A stretch of 21,477 nucleotides of DNA, from positions 1 to 21,477 of the forward strand of contig JANMJY010000205.1 of NCBI GenBank assembly GCA_031371615.1. The letters are read 5' to 3'. A program made the translations under genes and the position numbers. This stretch comes from Gaiellasilicea sp031371615. GTDB lineage: Bacteria; Actinomycetota; Thermoleophilia; Gaiellales; Gaiellaceae. The notes under the pieces were generated by a model. The model saw only the letters and a list, made by a program, of their open reading frames with translations. It was not told the DNA's origin and made no database searches. Positions 6,528 to 14,079 of this stretch are shown piece after piece; positions within the stretch are counted from its first letter, which is position 1; the number at the start of each line of letters is the position of its first letter.

Positions 6528-7223
6528 TTAGGCGAGCGCCAGCGTGCGTTCGCGGGCTGCATCGACGAACGCCGCGAGCAGCAGTGCGCCGTCCCCGGAG
6601 CCGAGCAGCGGATCGACCGCGTGCTCAGGATGCGGCATCAGCCCGAAGACGTTCCGCTCCTCGTTGCAGACACCGGCGACATCACCAACCGAGCCGTTGC
6701 AGTCCTCCGCGTAGCGCAGCACCAGCTGGCCGGCCGCCTCGAGCTCCTCGTACAGGCTCTCGTCCGCGTACCAGCTGCCCTCGCCGTGCTTCACCGGAAT
6801 CGTCAACTCCTGCCCCGGCTGGCAGCGTGCGGTGAAGATCGTGTCCGTCCGGTCGACCCGCAGCCGGACGTCGCGGCAGACGAAGTCGAGGTCGCGGTTG
6901 CGCCGCAGCACCCCAGGGAGCAGGCCCGCCTCGCAGAGGATCTGGAAGCCGTTGCAAATGCCGAGCACGGGACCGCCGGCCGCGGCGAGCTCGCGGACGG
7001 AGTCCAGCACCGGGGCCAACCGTGCGATCGCGCCACAGCGCAGGTAGTCGCCGTACGAGAAGCCGCCCGGGAGCACCACTGCGGCGGTGTCGCGCGGGAG
7101 CGCGTCCTCCGCGTGCCAGACGAGCTGCGCGTCGGCCCCGAGCGCTCCGAGCGCCCAAACGGCGTCACGGTCGTCGTTCGAGCCCGGAAAGACGAGCACG
7201 GCGATGCGCGGCCTGATGCTCAT
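6528..7223 (-). CDS. purQ: Phosphoribosylformylglycinamidine synthase I, glutaminase subunit
   Basis: A 231-aa class I glutamine amidotransferase that supplies ammonia to PurL for FGAM synthesis. Nucleophile Cys90 is in the elbow GICNGFQ, and the catalytic pair His198 and Glu200 is in LMPHPEHA. The oxyanion strand LPGGFSYGDYLRCGA (about 51-65) is typical of PurQ. Start ATG at 7223 overlaps the purS stop by 4 bases (ATGA). The frame is open upstream, but that part is purS in another frame. This is the last gene of the purB-purC-purS-purQ chain. purL, its usual next neighbour, is not adjacent. Confidence 0.97.
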   Translation of the reverse strand: MSIRPRIAVLVFPGSNDDRDAVWALGALGADAQLVWHAEDALPRDTAAVVLPGGFSYGDYLRCGAIARLAPVLDSVRELAAAGGPVLGICNGFQILCEAGLLPGVLRRNRDLDFVCRDVRLRVDRTDTIFTARCQPGQELTIPVKHGEGSWYADESLYEELEAAGQLVLRYAEDCNGSVGDVAGVCNEERNVFGLMPHPEHAVDPLLGSGDGALLLAAFVDAARERTLALA

Positions 7224-7462
7224 GCTTCTGCGATCTCGATCTCGAAGCTCTCGATCAGCGGGTTCGTGAGCAACTCCTGGCACATCCGCTCCACTTCGGC
7301 CTTTGCCTCCGTCGCCGACGAGGCCTCGACCTCGAGATCGACGAGCCGGCCGACGCGGGCGCCCCCGACCGAAAAGCCGAGCTTGCAGAGCGACCCCTGC
7401 ACCGCCTCACCCTGCGGGTCGAGGATTCCCTGCTTCGGTCTGACGAGAACCGTCACTCTCAT
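7220..7462 (-). CDS. purS: Phosphoribosylformylglycinamidine synthase subunit PurS
   Basis: An 80-aa small subunit that bridges PurL and PurQ in the Gram-positive-type FGAM synthase. The sequence shows the expected beta-alpha-beta-beta-alpha-beta layout. MRVTVLVRPKQGILDPQGEA opens the protein, then AVQGSLCKLGF, then VGRLVDLEV and MCQELLTNPLIESFEIEI. Length is normal for the family. ATG at 7462 overlaps the purC stop by 4 bases, and the end overlaps purQ by 4 bases, so translation of the three is coupled. Its presence implies that the organism uses the three-subunit enzyme rather than the long single-chain PurL. Confidence 0.95.
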   Translation of the reverse strand: MRVTVLVRPKQGILDPQGEAVQGSLCKLGFSVGGARVGRLVDLEVEASSATEAKAEVERMCQELLTNPLIESFEIEIAEA

Positions 7463-8319
7463 CGGAGCACGACCTGCGGGTCGACGAGATAGTCGTCGAA
7501 CGCAAGCCCCGTCAACAATTCGAACGCCTCGACGTAGCGCGCGCGGGTGCCGGCGACAACGTCCACGGGAACCTCCGGGCCGGGGTAGGTCTTGTCCCAG
7601 CCGAGGCTCTCGCTGTAGTCGCGAACGTACTGCTTGTCGTAGGAGGGCTGCGGTGCGCCAGGGGTGTACCCGGCCGCCGGCCAGAAGCGCGAGGAGTCCG
7701 GCGTCAACGCCTCGTCTCCGAGCACGAGCACGCCGTCGCTGTCGACGCCGAGCTCGAACTTCGTGTCGGCGACGATGATCCCCCGCGCCTCGGCATGCTC
7801 GGCCGCATGACGGTAAAGCGCGAGCGCGGCCGCCTCCGCCTCGGCCCAGCGCGCGGAGCCGACCAGCGCGGCCGCGACATCGACGTCGATGTTCTCGTCG
7901 TGGCCCGACTGAGCCTTCGTGGCCGGAGTGACGATCGGCTCGGGGAGACGCTCCGACTCCTGCAGGCCGGCGGGGAGCGTGTGCCCGCAGACGGAACCGG
8001 TGCGGAGGTAGTCCTTCCAGCCGGAGCCAGAAAGGTAGCCGCGCACGACGATCTCGACCGGGAGCATCTCGAGCCGCGTGCACTCGAGCGACCGGCCGTC
8101 CTCACGCAGGGTGAGCAGATGATTCGGCACGAGCTCGTGCGTCCGGGCGAACCAGAACGCCGACAGACCGGTCAGCACTCGTCCCTTGTCGGGGATCTCG
8201 GTCGGGAGGATCACGTCGAAGACCGAGATCCGGTCGGAGGCGACGAGCAGCAGGCGGTCGTCGCCGAGCGCGTACAGCTCGCGCACCTTGCCGCTGCCGA
8301 GGTGGACGGCCTCAGGCAT
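7459..8319 (-). CDS. purC: SAICAR synthetase
   Basis: A 286-aa phosphoribosylaminoimidazole-succinocarboxamide synthase that joins CAIR and aspartate using ATP. Landmarks are GSGKVRELY (about 8-16), the substrate loop VRGYLSGSGWKDY, IVADTKFELG, DEALTPDSSRFW and SYDKQYVRDY. The ADTKFE form and the length of near 290 place it with the longer class of PurC, also found in actinobacteria. ATG at 8319 lies inside the end of purB (8-base overlap). The 3' end overlaps purS by 4 bases. Regulation is probably shared with purB. Confidence 0.97.
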   Translation of the reverse strand: MPEAVHLGSGKVRELYALGDDRLLLVASDRISVFDVILPTEIPDKGRVLTGLSAFWFARTHELVPNHLLTLREDGRSLECTRLEMLPVEIVVRGYLSGSGWKDYLRTGSVCGHTLPAGLQESERLPEPIVTPATKAQSGHDENIDVDVAAALVGSARWAEAEAAALALYRHAAEHAEARGIIVADTKFELGVDSDGVLVLGDEALTPDSSRFWPAAGYTPGAPQPSYDKQYVRDYSESLGWDKTYPGPEVPVDVVAGTRARYVEAFELLTGLAFDDYLVDPQVVLR

Positions 8320-9622
8320 GAGCGTGCTCGGCGCGGAGTGCGCGTAGGCGCTCGAAGACGACATGGACATGCTGGGTGTAGGCGTCCAGGTCGAACACCG
8401 CGTCGAGGTCGACACGGCCCGCCAACTCGGCGTCGGCGCGGACGAGCTCCGGAAAGTCGAGGCCCTCGTCCCAGGCGCGCATCGCGTGCCGCTGAACGAG
8501 CCGGTAGGCCTCGTCTCGCGAGAGACTCGCCTCGACGAGCGCGAGCAGGAGGCGCTGGCTGAAGTAGAGGCGGTGGCTCGAGTCGAGGTTCTCGCGCATC
8601 CGCTCGGTACGCACGACGAGTCCCTCGACGAGCCACGCGAAGCGGTCGAGCATGTAGTCGACGGCGAGGAAGGCATCGGGCAGGACGATCCGCTCGGCCG
8701 CGGAGTGGGAGATGTCGCGCTCGTGCCAGAGCGCGACGTTCTCGTGGCCGGTCAGGGCCGCGCCGCGGACGACGCGCGCCAGCCCGCAGATCCGCTCGGA
8801 GACGATCGGGTTCCGCTTGTGCGGCATCGCAGACGAGCCCTTCTGGCCGACGCCGAACGGCTCTTCGACCTCCCGCACCTCGGTCCGCGCGAGGTGGCGG
8901 AGCTCGAGCGCGAACCGCTCCAGCGACGCAGCCAGCAGCGCCAGCGCATTCAGCACCTCGGCGTGCCGGTCGCGCTGCAGGATCTGGGTCGAGCTCGGAG
9001 CGGGCTCGAGGCCGAGCCGCTCGCAGGCGACGCGCTCGACCTCCGGATCGGCTGCGGAGTAGGTGCCGACGGCTCCGGAGAGCTTGCCGACCCGCATCCC
9101 CTCGAGCGCTCGAGTGACACGCGTGCGGTCGCGCTCGAGGGCGAACGCCCAGCCCGCGAGCTTGAGACCGAACGTCGTCGGCTCGGCATGGACGCCATGA
9201 GTGCGGCCGATCGTCACGGTCTCGCGATGCTCCTCGGCGCGCGCCACGACGGCGGCGAAGCCACGGTCGATCCCGGCGAGGATCAGGGCGCCGGCATCGC
9301 GGATCTGGAGCGAGAGAGCAGTGTCGAGGACGTCCGACGACGTCAGTCCGTAGTGGAACCAGCGCCCCTCCTCCCCAAGCCGTTCGGCCACCGCGTCGAC
9401 GAACGCGGCGACGTCGTGGTGCGTCTTGGCCTCGATCTCGGCGACGCGCTCGGGCGTCGGCACGACGGCCCGCTCACGAATCGCGTCGATCGCCTCGCGC
9501 GGCACGATTCCGGTCTCGGCCCAGCCCTCGAGCGCTGCGAGCTCGACCTCGAGCCAGCGCCCCAGTTTCGCCTCGTCCGACCAGATCGCCGACATGGCCG
9601 GGCGGGAGTAGCGCGGAATCAC
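8312..9622 (-). CDS. purB: Adenylosuccinate lyase
   Basis: A 436-aa member of the fumarase/aspartase superfamily, acting twice in purine synthesis (SAICAR to AICAR, and adenylosuccinate to AMP). Motifs are TSSDV (about 94-98), the catalytic-His segment GRTHG with His142, and the superfamily signature GSSAMPHKRNP (262-272) carrying the catalytic serine loop. GTG at 9622 gives MIPRYSRPAMSAIW, matching the canonical N-terminus of this protein, so the internal ATG at 9595 is not the start. TAGACT lies 7 bases upstream and there is no Shine-Dalgarno, which suggests a leaderless mRNA from its own promoter even though purD lies only 42 bases upstream. The end overlaps purC by 8 bases. Confidence 0.97.
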   Translation of the reverse strand: MIPRYSRPAMSAIWSDEAKLGRWLEVELAALEGWAETGIVPREAIDAIRERAVVPTPERVAEIEAKTHHDVAAFVDAVAERLGEEGRWFHYGLTSSDVLDTALSLQIRDAGALILAGIDRGFAAVVARAEEHRETVTIGRTHGVHAEPTTFGLKLAGWAFALERDRTRVTRALEGMRVGKLSGAVGTYSAADPEVERVACERLGLEPAPSSTQILQRDRHAEVLNALALLAASLERFALELRHLARTEVREVEEPFGVGQKGSSAMPHKRNPIVSERICGLARVVRGAALTGHENVALWHERDISHSAAERIVLPDAFLAVDYMLDRFAWLVEGLVVRTERMRENLDSSHRLYFSQRLLLALVEASLSRDEAYRLVQRHAMRAWDEGLDFPELVRADAELAGRVDLDAVFDLDAYTQHVHVVFERLRALRAEHAHA

Positions 9623-9629
9623 TCGAGCG

Positions 9630-9635
9630 AGTCTA
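9630..9635 (-). promoter_or_regulatory. -10-like hexamer for purB
   Basis: TAGACT on the minus strand lies 7 bases before the GTG at 9622, in the 42-base gap after purD. It is identical to the hexamer in front of purD. It suggests that purBCSQ can be transcribed independently of purD. Confidence 0.5.
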
Positions 9636-9664
9636 GCGCCAGCCCCGGCCGATCGACCTGCGGG

Positions 9665-10885
9665 TCAGCCTCGGGCGGCGGAGGCGGCGAGCGCGATGTC
9701 TCCTCGGTAGCGAGCGCCCGCGAACGTGATCCGCTCGCACCCTGCGTAGGCGCGATCCCGGGCCTCGCCGATCGTCGCGCCGGTGCCGGTGACGGCGAGA
9801 ATCCGCCCGCCGTTCGTCACCAGCCGCTCGCCGTGCAACGCGGTGCCCGCGTGGAAGACGAGAGCGCCCGCGGCCTCGGCGTCCTCGATCCCGGCGATCG
9901 CCGAGCCGCTGTCTGGCTGCACGGGATAGTTACCGGCGGCGAGCACGACGGTCACGGCCGCGTTGTCGGAGGCAGCGAGCTCGATGCCAGCCAGATCTCC
10001 ACCGGCCGCGGCAGCGAGCGCGCCGAGGAAGTCGCCTTCCAGACAGGGCAGGATCGACTGCGTCTCGGGGTCGCCGAAGCGGCAGTTGAACTCGAGCACC
10101 TTCGGCCCCTCCGCGGTCAGCATCAGCCCGGCGAAGAGCACGCCGACGAACGGCGCGCCACGCCTCGCCAACTCCTCGACGACCGGCCTGTGGACCTGCT
10201 CGACGAGCTCGGCGACCTCGTCCGCATGGAGCGCGGGAACGGGAGAGAAGGAGCCCATCCCGCCGGTGTTCGGGCCGGTGTCGCCGTCCCCGATCCGCTT
10301 GAAGTCCTGCGCGGGAGCGAGCGGCAGGACACGGCTCCCGTCGGCGAGCGCGAAGACCGACACCTCCTCGCCCACCAGCAGCTCCTCGATCACGATCGGG
10401 CCGGGGAAGGCCGCGGCCGCCTTCAGTCCTTCGTCGAGCTGCTCGGCCGTCTCGCAGACGAAGACACCCTTGCCGGCTGCGAGCCCGTCGACCTTGACGA
10501 CGCAGGGCGGGCGTGCGACGGCGAGCGTCTCCGCGGTCGGAACACCGGCCGCGGCAAGCACTTCCTTGGCGAACGACTTCGACCCCTCGATCCTGGCCGC
10601 CGCACGGCCGGGCCCGAAGACGGGGACGCCGTTCCGGCGGAGGACGTCGGCGACCCCGGCGACGAGCGGCGCTTCCGGGCCGATGACGACGAGATCGATG
10701 TCGAGGCTGCGCGCCAGCCCGAGCAAGCTCTCGCCGTCCTCTGCCCGGACCGGGTGGCAATCCCCGAGGCGCGCGATCCCCGGGTTGCCGGGAGCGGCGT
10801 GCAGCGATCCGAGCGCCGGAGCCTGCGCGAGCTTCCACGCGAGCGCGTGCTCACGTCCGCCCGACCCGACCAGGAGCACCTTCAC
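9665..10885 (-). CDS. purD: Phosphoribosylamine-glycine ligase (GAR synthetase)
   Basis: A 406-aa ATP-grasp enzyme that joins phosphoribosylamine and glycine (second purine step). Landmarks in order are GSGGREHALAWKLAQ (about 7-21), PGNPGIARLGD, IGPEAPLVAGV, the ATP-binding strand VVKVDGLAAGKGV, GPNTGGMGSFSP and the metal-binding segment EFNCRFGDPETQ, with a C-terminal GAR-synthetase domain ending near GARYRGDIA. Slightly shorter than the E. coli enzyme but complete. GTG at 10885 gives MKVLLVGSGG, the canonical start, and TAGACT lies 8 bases upstream. It is divergent from the AEC transporter. Confidence 0.97.
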   Translation of the reverse strand: MKVLLVGSGGREHALAWKLAQAPALGSLHAAPGNPGIARLGDCHPVRAEDGESLLGLARSLDIDLVVIGPEAPLVAGVADVLRRNGVPVFGPGRAAARIEGSKSFAKEVLAAAGVPTAETLAVARPPCVVKVDGLAAGKGVFVCETAEQLDEGLKAAAAFPGPIVIEELLVGEEVSVFALADGSRVLPLAPAQDFKRIGDGDTGPNTGGMGSFSPVPALHADEVAELVEQVHRPVVEELARRGAPFVGVLFAGLMLTAEGPKVLEFNCRFGDPETQSILPCLEGDFLGALAAAAGGDLAGIELAASDNAAVTVVLAAGNYPVQPDSGSAIAGIEDAEAAGALVFHAGTALHGERLVTNGGRILAVTGTGATIGEARDRAYAGCERITFAGARYRGDIALAASAARG

Positions 10886-10893
10886 GGCGGCCG

Positions 10894-10899
10894 AGTCTA
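10894..10899 (-). promoter_or_regulatory. -10-like hexamer for purD
   Basis: TAGACT on the minus strand, 8 bases before the GTG start and with no Shine-Dalgarno, lies in the 115-base divergent gap with the AEC gene. That gap also holds an 8-bp GC-only dyad (10918-10925 against 10928-10935). Confidence 0.5.
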
Positions 10900-10988
10900 C
10901 TTCCCGCGTTTGCTGGGCGGCGGCGAGCGCCGCCGAGACCCTCCCCGATCCGGGCGCGACCGCGCGCCGGCATCACGGTGACCCGAAG

Positions 10989-10994
10989 TAGCCT
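10989..10994 (+). promoter_or_regulatory. -10-like hexamer for the AEC transporter
   Basis: TAGCCT lies 6 bases before the GTG at 11001. It fits the leaderless pattern found before other genes in this window and supports that start. Confidence 0.4.
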
Positions 10995-11000
10995 GGGCGA

Positions 11001-11909
11001 GTGCTCGGCGCGAGCCTCGTCCTGCTCGTCTTCCTGCTCGCCGGAGCCGCCGTCCAGCGTGCCGGCGCACCGGCGAGGCTGCGAGACGCGGTCTGGGTCG
11101 CGTTCTTCTGGACGTTCTCGCCGATCCTCGTCTTCGTCACCTTCCTCACCGTCCATCTGGACAAGGGGCTCGGCCGGGCGCTCGCAGCAGCCATCCTCGC
11201 CAGCTGGCTCGTGGGTCTCGCCGGGTACACCTACGCACGCCTGGTCGCGCCCGAGCGGGACGAGCGCGGCGCGCTGACTCTCGCAGCCGGCTTCGCGAAC
11301 ACCGGCTTCGTCGGCTACCCGCTGGCGCAGCTCGCCTTCGGGTCAAGCGGCCTGGCGCTCGCGGTCATCTACGACCGCCTCGCCTGGCTCGTCCCCGCCT
11401 CCTCGATCTCCACGACGATCGCCCGTGTGCACGGCCGGCGCACGCTCGAGGTGTCGCCGCGCCACCGGGTTCGGGCCCTCCTTGCGAATCCGCCGCTGCA
11501 CGCGTTCTGGCTCGCGCTGGCGCTGCGAGCCGCGGACGTCCACGTGCCCGGCACAACCACGGCACGAGATCTCGTGGGCGCCGCGATCGGGCCATACGGC
11601 TTCTTTCTGCTCGGGTTGTCGCTGACCCGCGAGCGCGCTCCGCAACGGCCGGCCGAGCTGCGCCGGGCGGCGGGCGCGATCGCAATCCGGTTCGGCGGCG
11701 GACCACTCGCCCTGCTCGGGACCGGGACACTCCTGGGCGCGGACGTCCCCGGCGTCTTCTTCCTGCTCGCAGCGATGCCGAGCGCGTTCCACGTGTTGAT
11801 CCTCGCGCGCGTCTACGACCTCAGGCCTGTGCTGATGAACCGGATCGTCGTCGGCACGACCATCCCGGCGGTTGCGCTCGTCGTGCTCGTGACCGGGATC
11901 GTGCGCTAG
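11001..11909 (+). CDS. AEC-family transporter (auxin-efflux-carrier-like permease)
   Basis: A 302-aa membrane protein with about ten hydrophobic segments in two five-helix halves, the fold of the AEC/bile-acid-transporter group. Family signatures are GFANTGFVGYPL (about 97-108) in the first half and LLAAMPSAFH in the second half, where AEC proteins unwind their crossing helices. Bacterial members export or import small carboxylates such as malate; the substrate here is unknown. GTG at 11001 follows TAGCCT-N6. The stop shares a CTAG with the stop of the convergent HD-GYP gene, so the two end within 4 bases of each other. Confidence 0.87.
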   Translation: MLGASLVLLVFLLAGAAVQRAGAPARLRDAVWVAFFWTFSPILVFVTFLTVHLDKGLGRALAAAILASWLVGLAGYTYARLVAPERDERGALTLAAGFANTGFVGYPLAQLAFGSSGLALAVIYDRLAWLVPASSISTTIARVHGRRTLEVSPRHRVRALLANPPLHAFWLALALRAADVHVPGTTTARDLVGAAIGPYGFFLLGLSLTRERAPQRPAELRRAAGAIAIRFGGGPLALLGTGTLLGADVPGVFFLLAAMPSAFHVLILARVYDLRPVLMNRIVVGTTIPAVALVVLVTGIVR

Positions 11910-13267
11910 ACGGGTCCGGCAGCCACGCGGGCGAGAGCGTCGACCACGTCTGGGTCGAACTGCGTCCCCGCACAGCGCCGGAGCTCTTCGAGCGCTTCTT
12001 CCGCGGACCGCCCTGCGCGGTAGGGCCGGTCGGCCGTGATCGCGCTGTAGGCGTCGCAGCAGCAGACGATCCGAGCAACGAGCGGGATCTGGTCGCCGGT
12101 GAGCCCGTCGGGGTAGCCGCCGCCGCCGTAGCGCTCGTGGCAAGACCTCACGAGGTGCCCGACGTTGCCGAGCACGCCGCCGACGCGGTCGAGCATCTCC
12201 TCGCCGATGACGGTGTGGGTCTCGACGACCGCCCGCTCTTCTGGCGTGAGCGGCCCGGGCTTGTTGATGATCTCGTTCGGGATCCGGATCTTGCCGACGT
12301 CGTGCAGCAGGGCGACGAACTCCGTGTCGCGGCGCCCCCGCGAATCGAGACCGAGCTCCTCGGCGACGGCGACCGAGAGTGAGACCACGTCCTGGCTGTG
12401 CAAGCCGGTGTAGGCGTCGTCGGCCTCGACGACGTCTCCGAGCAGGAGGGCAGTGCCGCGGTAGGCGTGGCTGAGCTCGAGCGCATGGTCGACCCGCGCG
12501 CGCCGCTCGCGCGCGAACGTGCGCAGGAGGCCGGCGAGCGGCAGCACGAGCAGAAGCGCCGCAGGCTGGTCGACGGCCGCGAGCGCGGCCAGAAGACCGA
12601 CGGGCGCGAGCGCTGCGTCGACCGCCCACGTGAGACTCATGTAGCGGACGAGCAGCCGCGCCGGGACTCCCAGCGCGATCCGCTCGTGCGTGGCGGCGCT
12701 CGCGAATTCGAATGTGAACTGGGCGGCGAGCGCGAGCGCATAGATCGGCCAGTCCCGCAGGGTCGGGAGCGACTCGCCGAAGGCGACGAGCACGAGCACG
12801 GGGCCGAGCGAGTAGAACGCGTTGCCGAGCCGGACGAAGACACGCTCCGCATGGATGCGGCCCTCGACGATCTCGGCGACGTTCGCGAGCATGATCCCGG
12901 CGGCGACTGCGAAGGGGACGAGGCCGAGCGGCAACACGAACAGCATCGGCACGAACAGCAGCTGGGTCGGAACCGCAAGCCCGGAGCCGATCTCGAACTC
13001 GATCCTGTAGGCGACCGCGTAGACGCCGACGAGCAGCAGCACGGTGAGCGGCGAGGGGGAGCGCGTCGAGTCGGTCAGGAGCACGAGCAGGCCGGCGACG
13101 ACGAGGAACGCGGTGCCGGGGAAGACGTTCGCCCAGAGCTCGCGCCGAACGAGCCGAGACCCGCGGCGCGCGCGCCCGTCTTCGATCCGCTCCTCGAGCT
13201 CGGGATCGAGCTCGGCCCGAGGGGCTGCCGGCTCGGGCAGGATCACGCTGTCAGCCGCAGTGCTCAC
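11906..13267 (-). CDS. Seven-TM HD-GYP domain protein (probable c-di-GMP phosphodiesterase)
   Basis: A 453-aa protein with a charged N-terminus (1-45), about seven hydrophobic helices (about 47-250) forming a membrane sensor domain, then an HD-GYP output domain (about 262-450). HD-GYP enzymes hydrolyse cyclic di-GMP using a bi- or trinuclear iron site. Visible ligands are His290 (YTGLHS), His322-Asp323 (LLHDVGKI), His351 (THTVIG), His377 and Asp405 (CCCDAYSA). The diagnostic motif reads CHERYGGGGYPDGL (376-389). The first His of the usual HH pair is Cys376, and the Asp of the usual DGxGYP is Gly. Activity may therefore be altered. GTG at 13267 follows GATACT-N6. It is divergent from the secreted protein at 13422. 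Confidence 0.9.
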   Translation of the reverse strand: MSTAADSVILPEPAAPRAELDPELEERIEDGRARRGSRLVRRELWANVFPGTAFLVVAGLLVLLTDSTRSPSPLTVLLLVGVYAVAYRIEFEIGSGLAVPTQLLFVPMLFVLPLGLVPFAVAAGIMLANVAEIVEGRIHAERVFVRLGNAFYSLGPVLVLVAFGESLPTLRDWPIYALALAAQFTFEFASAATHERIALGVPARLLVRYMSLTWAVDAALAPVGLLAALAAVDQPAALLLVLPLAGLLRTFARERRARVDHALELSHAYRGTALLLGDVVEADDAYTGLHSQDVVSLSVAVAEELGLDSRGRRDTEFVALLHDVGKIRIPNEIINKPGPLTPEERAVVETHTVIGEEMLDRVGGVLGNVGHLVRSCHERYGGGGYPDGLTGDQIPLVARIVCCCDAYSAITADRPYRAGRSAEEALEELRRCAGTQFDPDVVDALARVAAGPV

Positions 13268-13273
13268 TCTCGG

Positions 13274-13279
13274 AGTATC
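13274..13279 (-). promoter_or_regulatory. -10-like hexamer for the HD-GYP gene
   Basis: GATACT on the minus strand lies 6 bases before the GTG at 13267. The AAGGAG further upstream is about 17 bases from the start, too far to be a ribosome site. This favours a leaderless start. Confidence 0.35.
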
Positions 13280-13322
13280 GGAACTCCTTCCGGCGGTGGC
13301 TCACTCGAAGGAGGGATTCGGC

Positions 13323-13349
13323 TCAAGTCGGCCGCCACTCACCCGGAAG
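13323..13349 (+). promoter_or_regulatory. Sigma-28 (FliA/WhiG)-like promoter for the secreted protein
   Basis: TCAAGTCG (13323-13330) and CCCGGAAG (13342-13349) are separated by exactly 11 bases. This is the geometry of the sigma-28 consensus TAAAGTTT-N11-GCCGATAA, with partial base matches in both boxes (TCAAGT, CCGGAA). It would start transcription near 13356 and give a 5' leader of about 65 bases to the ATG at 13422. The call rests on geometry and partial matches only. Confidence 0.35.
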
Positions 13350-13421
13350 GGGGATGGAGCTGACGCGCTTGCTGCAGACACTGCGAGGACTGCGGTTCGG
13401 GGCAACTTCAAGGGAGAGTTC

Positions 13422-14072
13422 ATGGGTATTGCGGCTTCTTCGGCGACAAACTTTTGGCGCCTAGCTTTGCTGGCGCTGGCAATCTCCGCCCTCGTGGCGG
13501 TGCCCGCTTCGCGCGCCGATGCCGCAGACGGTTCGCTGCTCGGCTGCGGTTATGACGCCGCCCATCCGTTCCTGCGCTTCCTCGACCCGCTCCCGTACAC
13601 CCTGGCACCCGACGGCGGCTTCGAGCGTGGCGCGTCCACGTGGAAGCTTTCCGGCGGTGCGAAGGTTGTGTCGGGGAACGAGCCCTTCGACCTCGCCGGG
13701 TCGGGCACGAGGTCGCTGCAGATCCCCTCGGGTGGTAGCGCGACGAGCCCGTCGATGTGCGTCGGTCTCCTGCTACCCGTAGTCCGCTTCGTCTCGACGG
13801 GCGGCAGCCTCCTCTCGTCGTTGCAGGTGGAGGCGCTCTACACCGACCTCTTCGGCCAGCGTCAGTCGATCGAGCTTTCGCCCCTCGTGCTTCCGTCGAG
13901 CGCGTGGCAGCCAACGCTGCAGCTGATCCAGCTCGGCGGGACGCTCAACGCGCTGACGCTGAACGGCCTGACGACCGAAATGTCCTTCCGGTTCACGCCG
14001 CGCGGTGGCCTCTTCGGTGCCGGCACGTGGCGGATCGACGACGTCTACGTCGATCCCTGGAAGACGATCTAG
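13422..14072 (+). CDS. Secreted jelly-roll-like protein of unknown function (216 aa)
   Basis: A cleavable signal peptide is clear: Arg13, a hydrophobic core LALLALAISALVAV (about 14-27) and a likely cut after Ala-Asp-Ala at about residue 34. The mature part of about 180 aa has two cysteines (Cys42 in LLGCGYD and Cys113 in SPSMCVG) that could form a disulfide. It also has the pattern of a carbohydrate-binding-like beta sandwich: DGGFERGASTWKLSGGAKVV near the start and WRIDDVYVDPW at the end. I know of similar single-domain secreted proteins in Thermoleophilia but no function. ATG at 13422 has AAGGGAGAG just upstream, one of the better ribosome sites here. The gene is divergent from the HD-GYP gene and convergent with purA, 7 bases apart. 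Confidence 0.8.
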   Translation: MGIAASSATNFWRLALLALAISALVAVPASRADAADGSLLGCGYDAAHPFLRFLDPLPYTLAPDGGFERGASTWKLSGGAKVVSGNEPFDLAGSGTRSLQIPSGGSATSPSMCVGLLLPVVRFVSTGGSLLSSLQVEALYTDLFGQRQSIELSPLVLPSSAWQPTLQLIQLGGTLNALTLNGLTTEMSFRFTPRGGLFGAGTWRIDDVYVDPWKTI

Positions 14073-14079
14073 GCCGCTG

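Noticed and set aside
8363..10981. Very long plus-strand open frame opposite purB and purD (over 870 codons)
   Set aside because: It is antisense to two certain enzymes, is rich in Arg/Asp/Glu/Val from reversed GC-rich codons, and shows no domain.
13268..13421. c-di-GMP (GEMM) riboswitch before the secreted protein
   Set aside because: The HD-GYP neighbour made it worth a look, but I do not find the conserved GEMM core or its paired helices.
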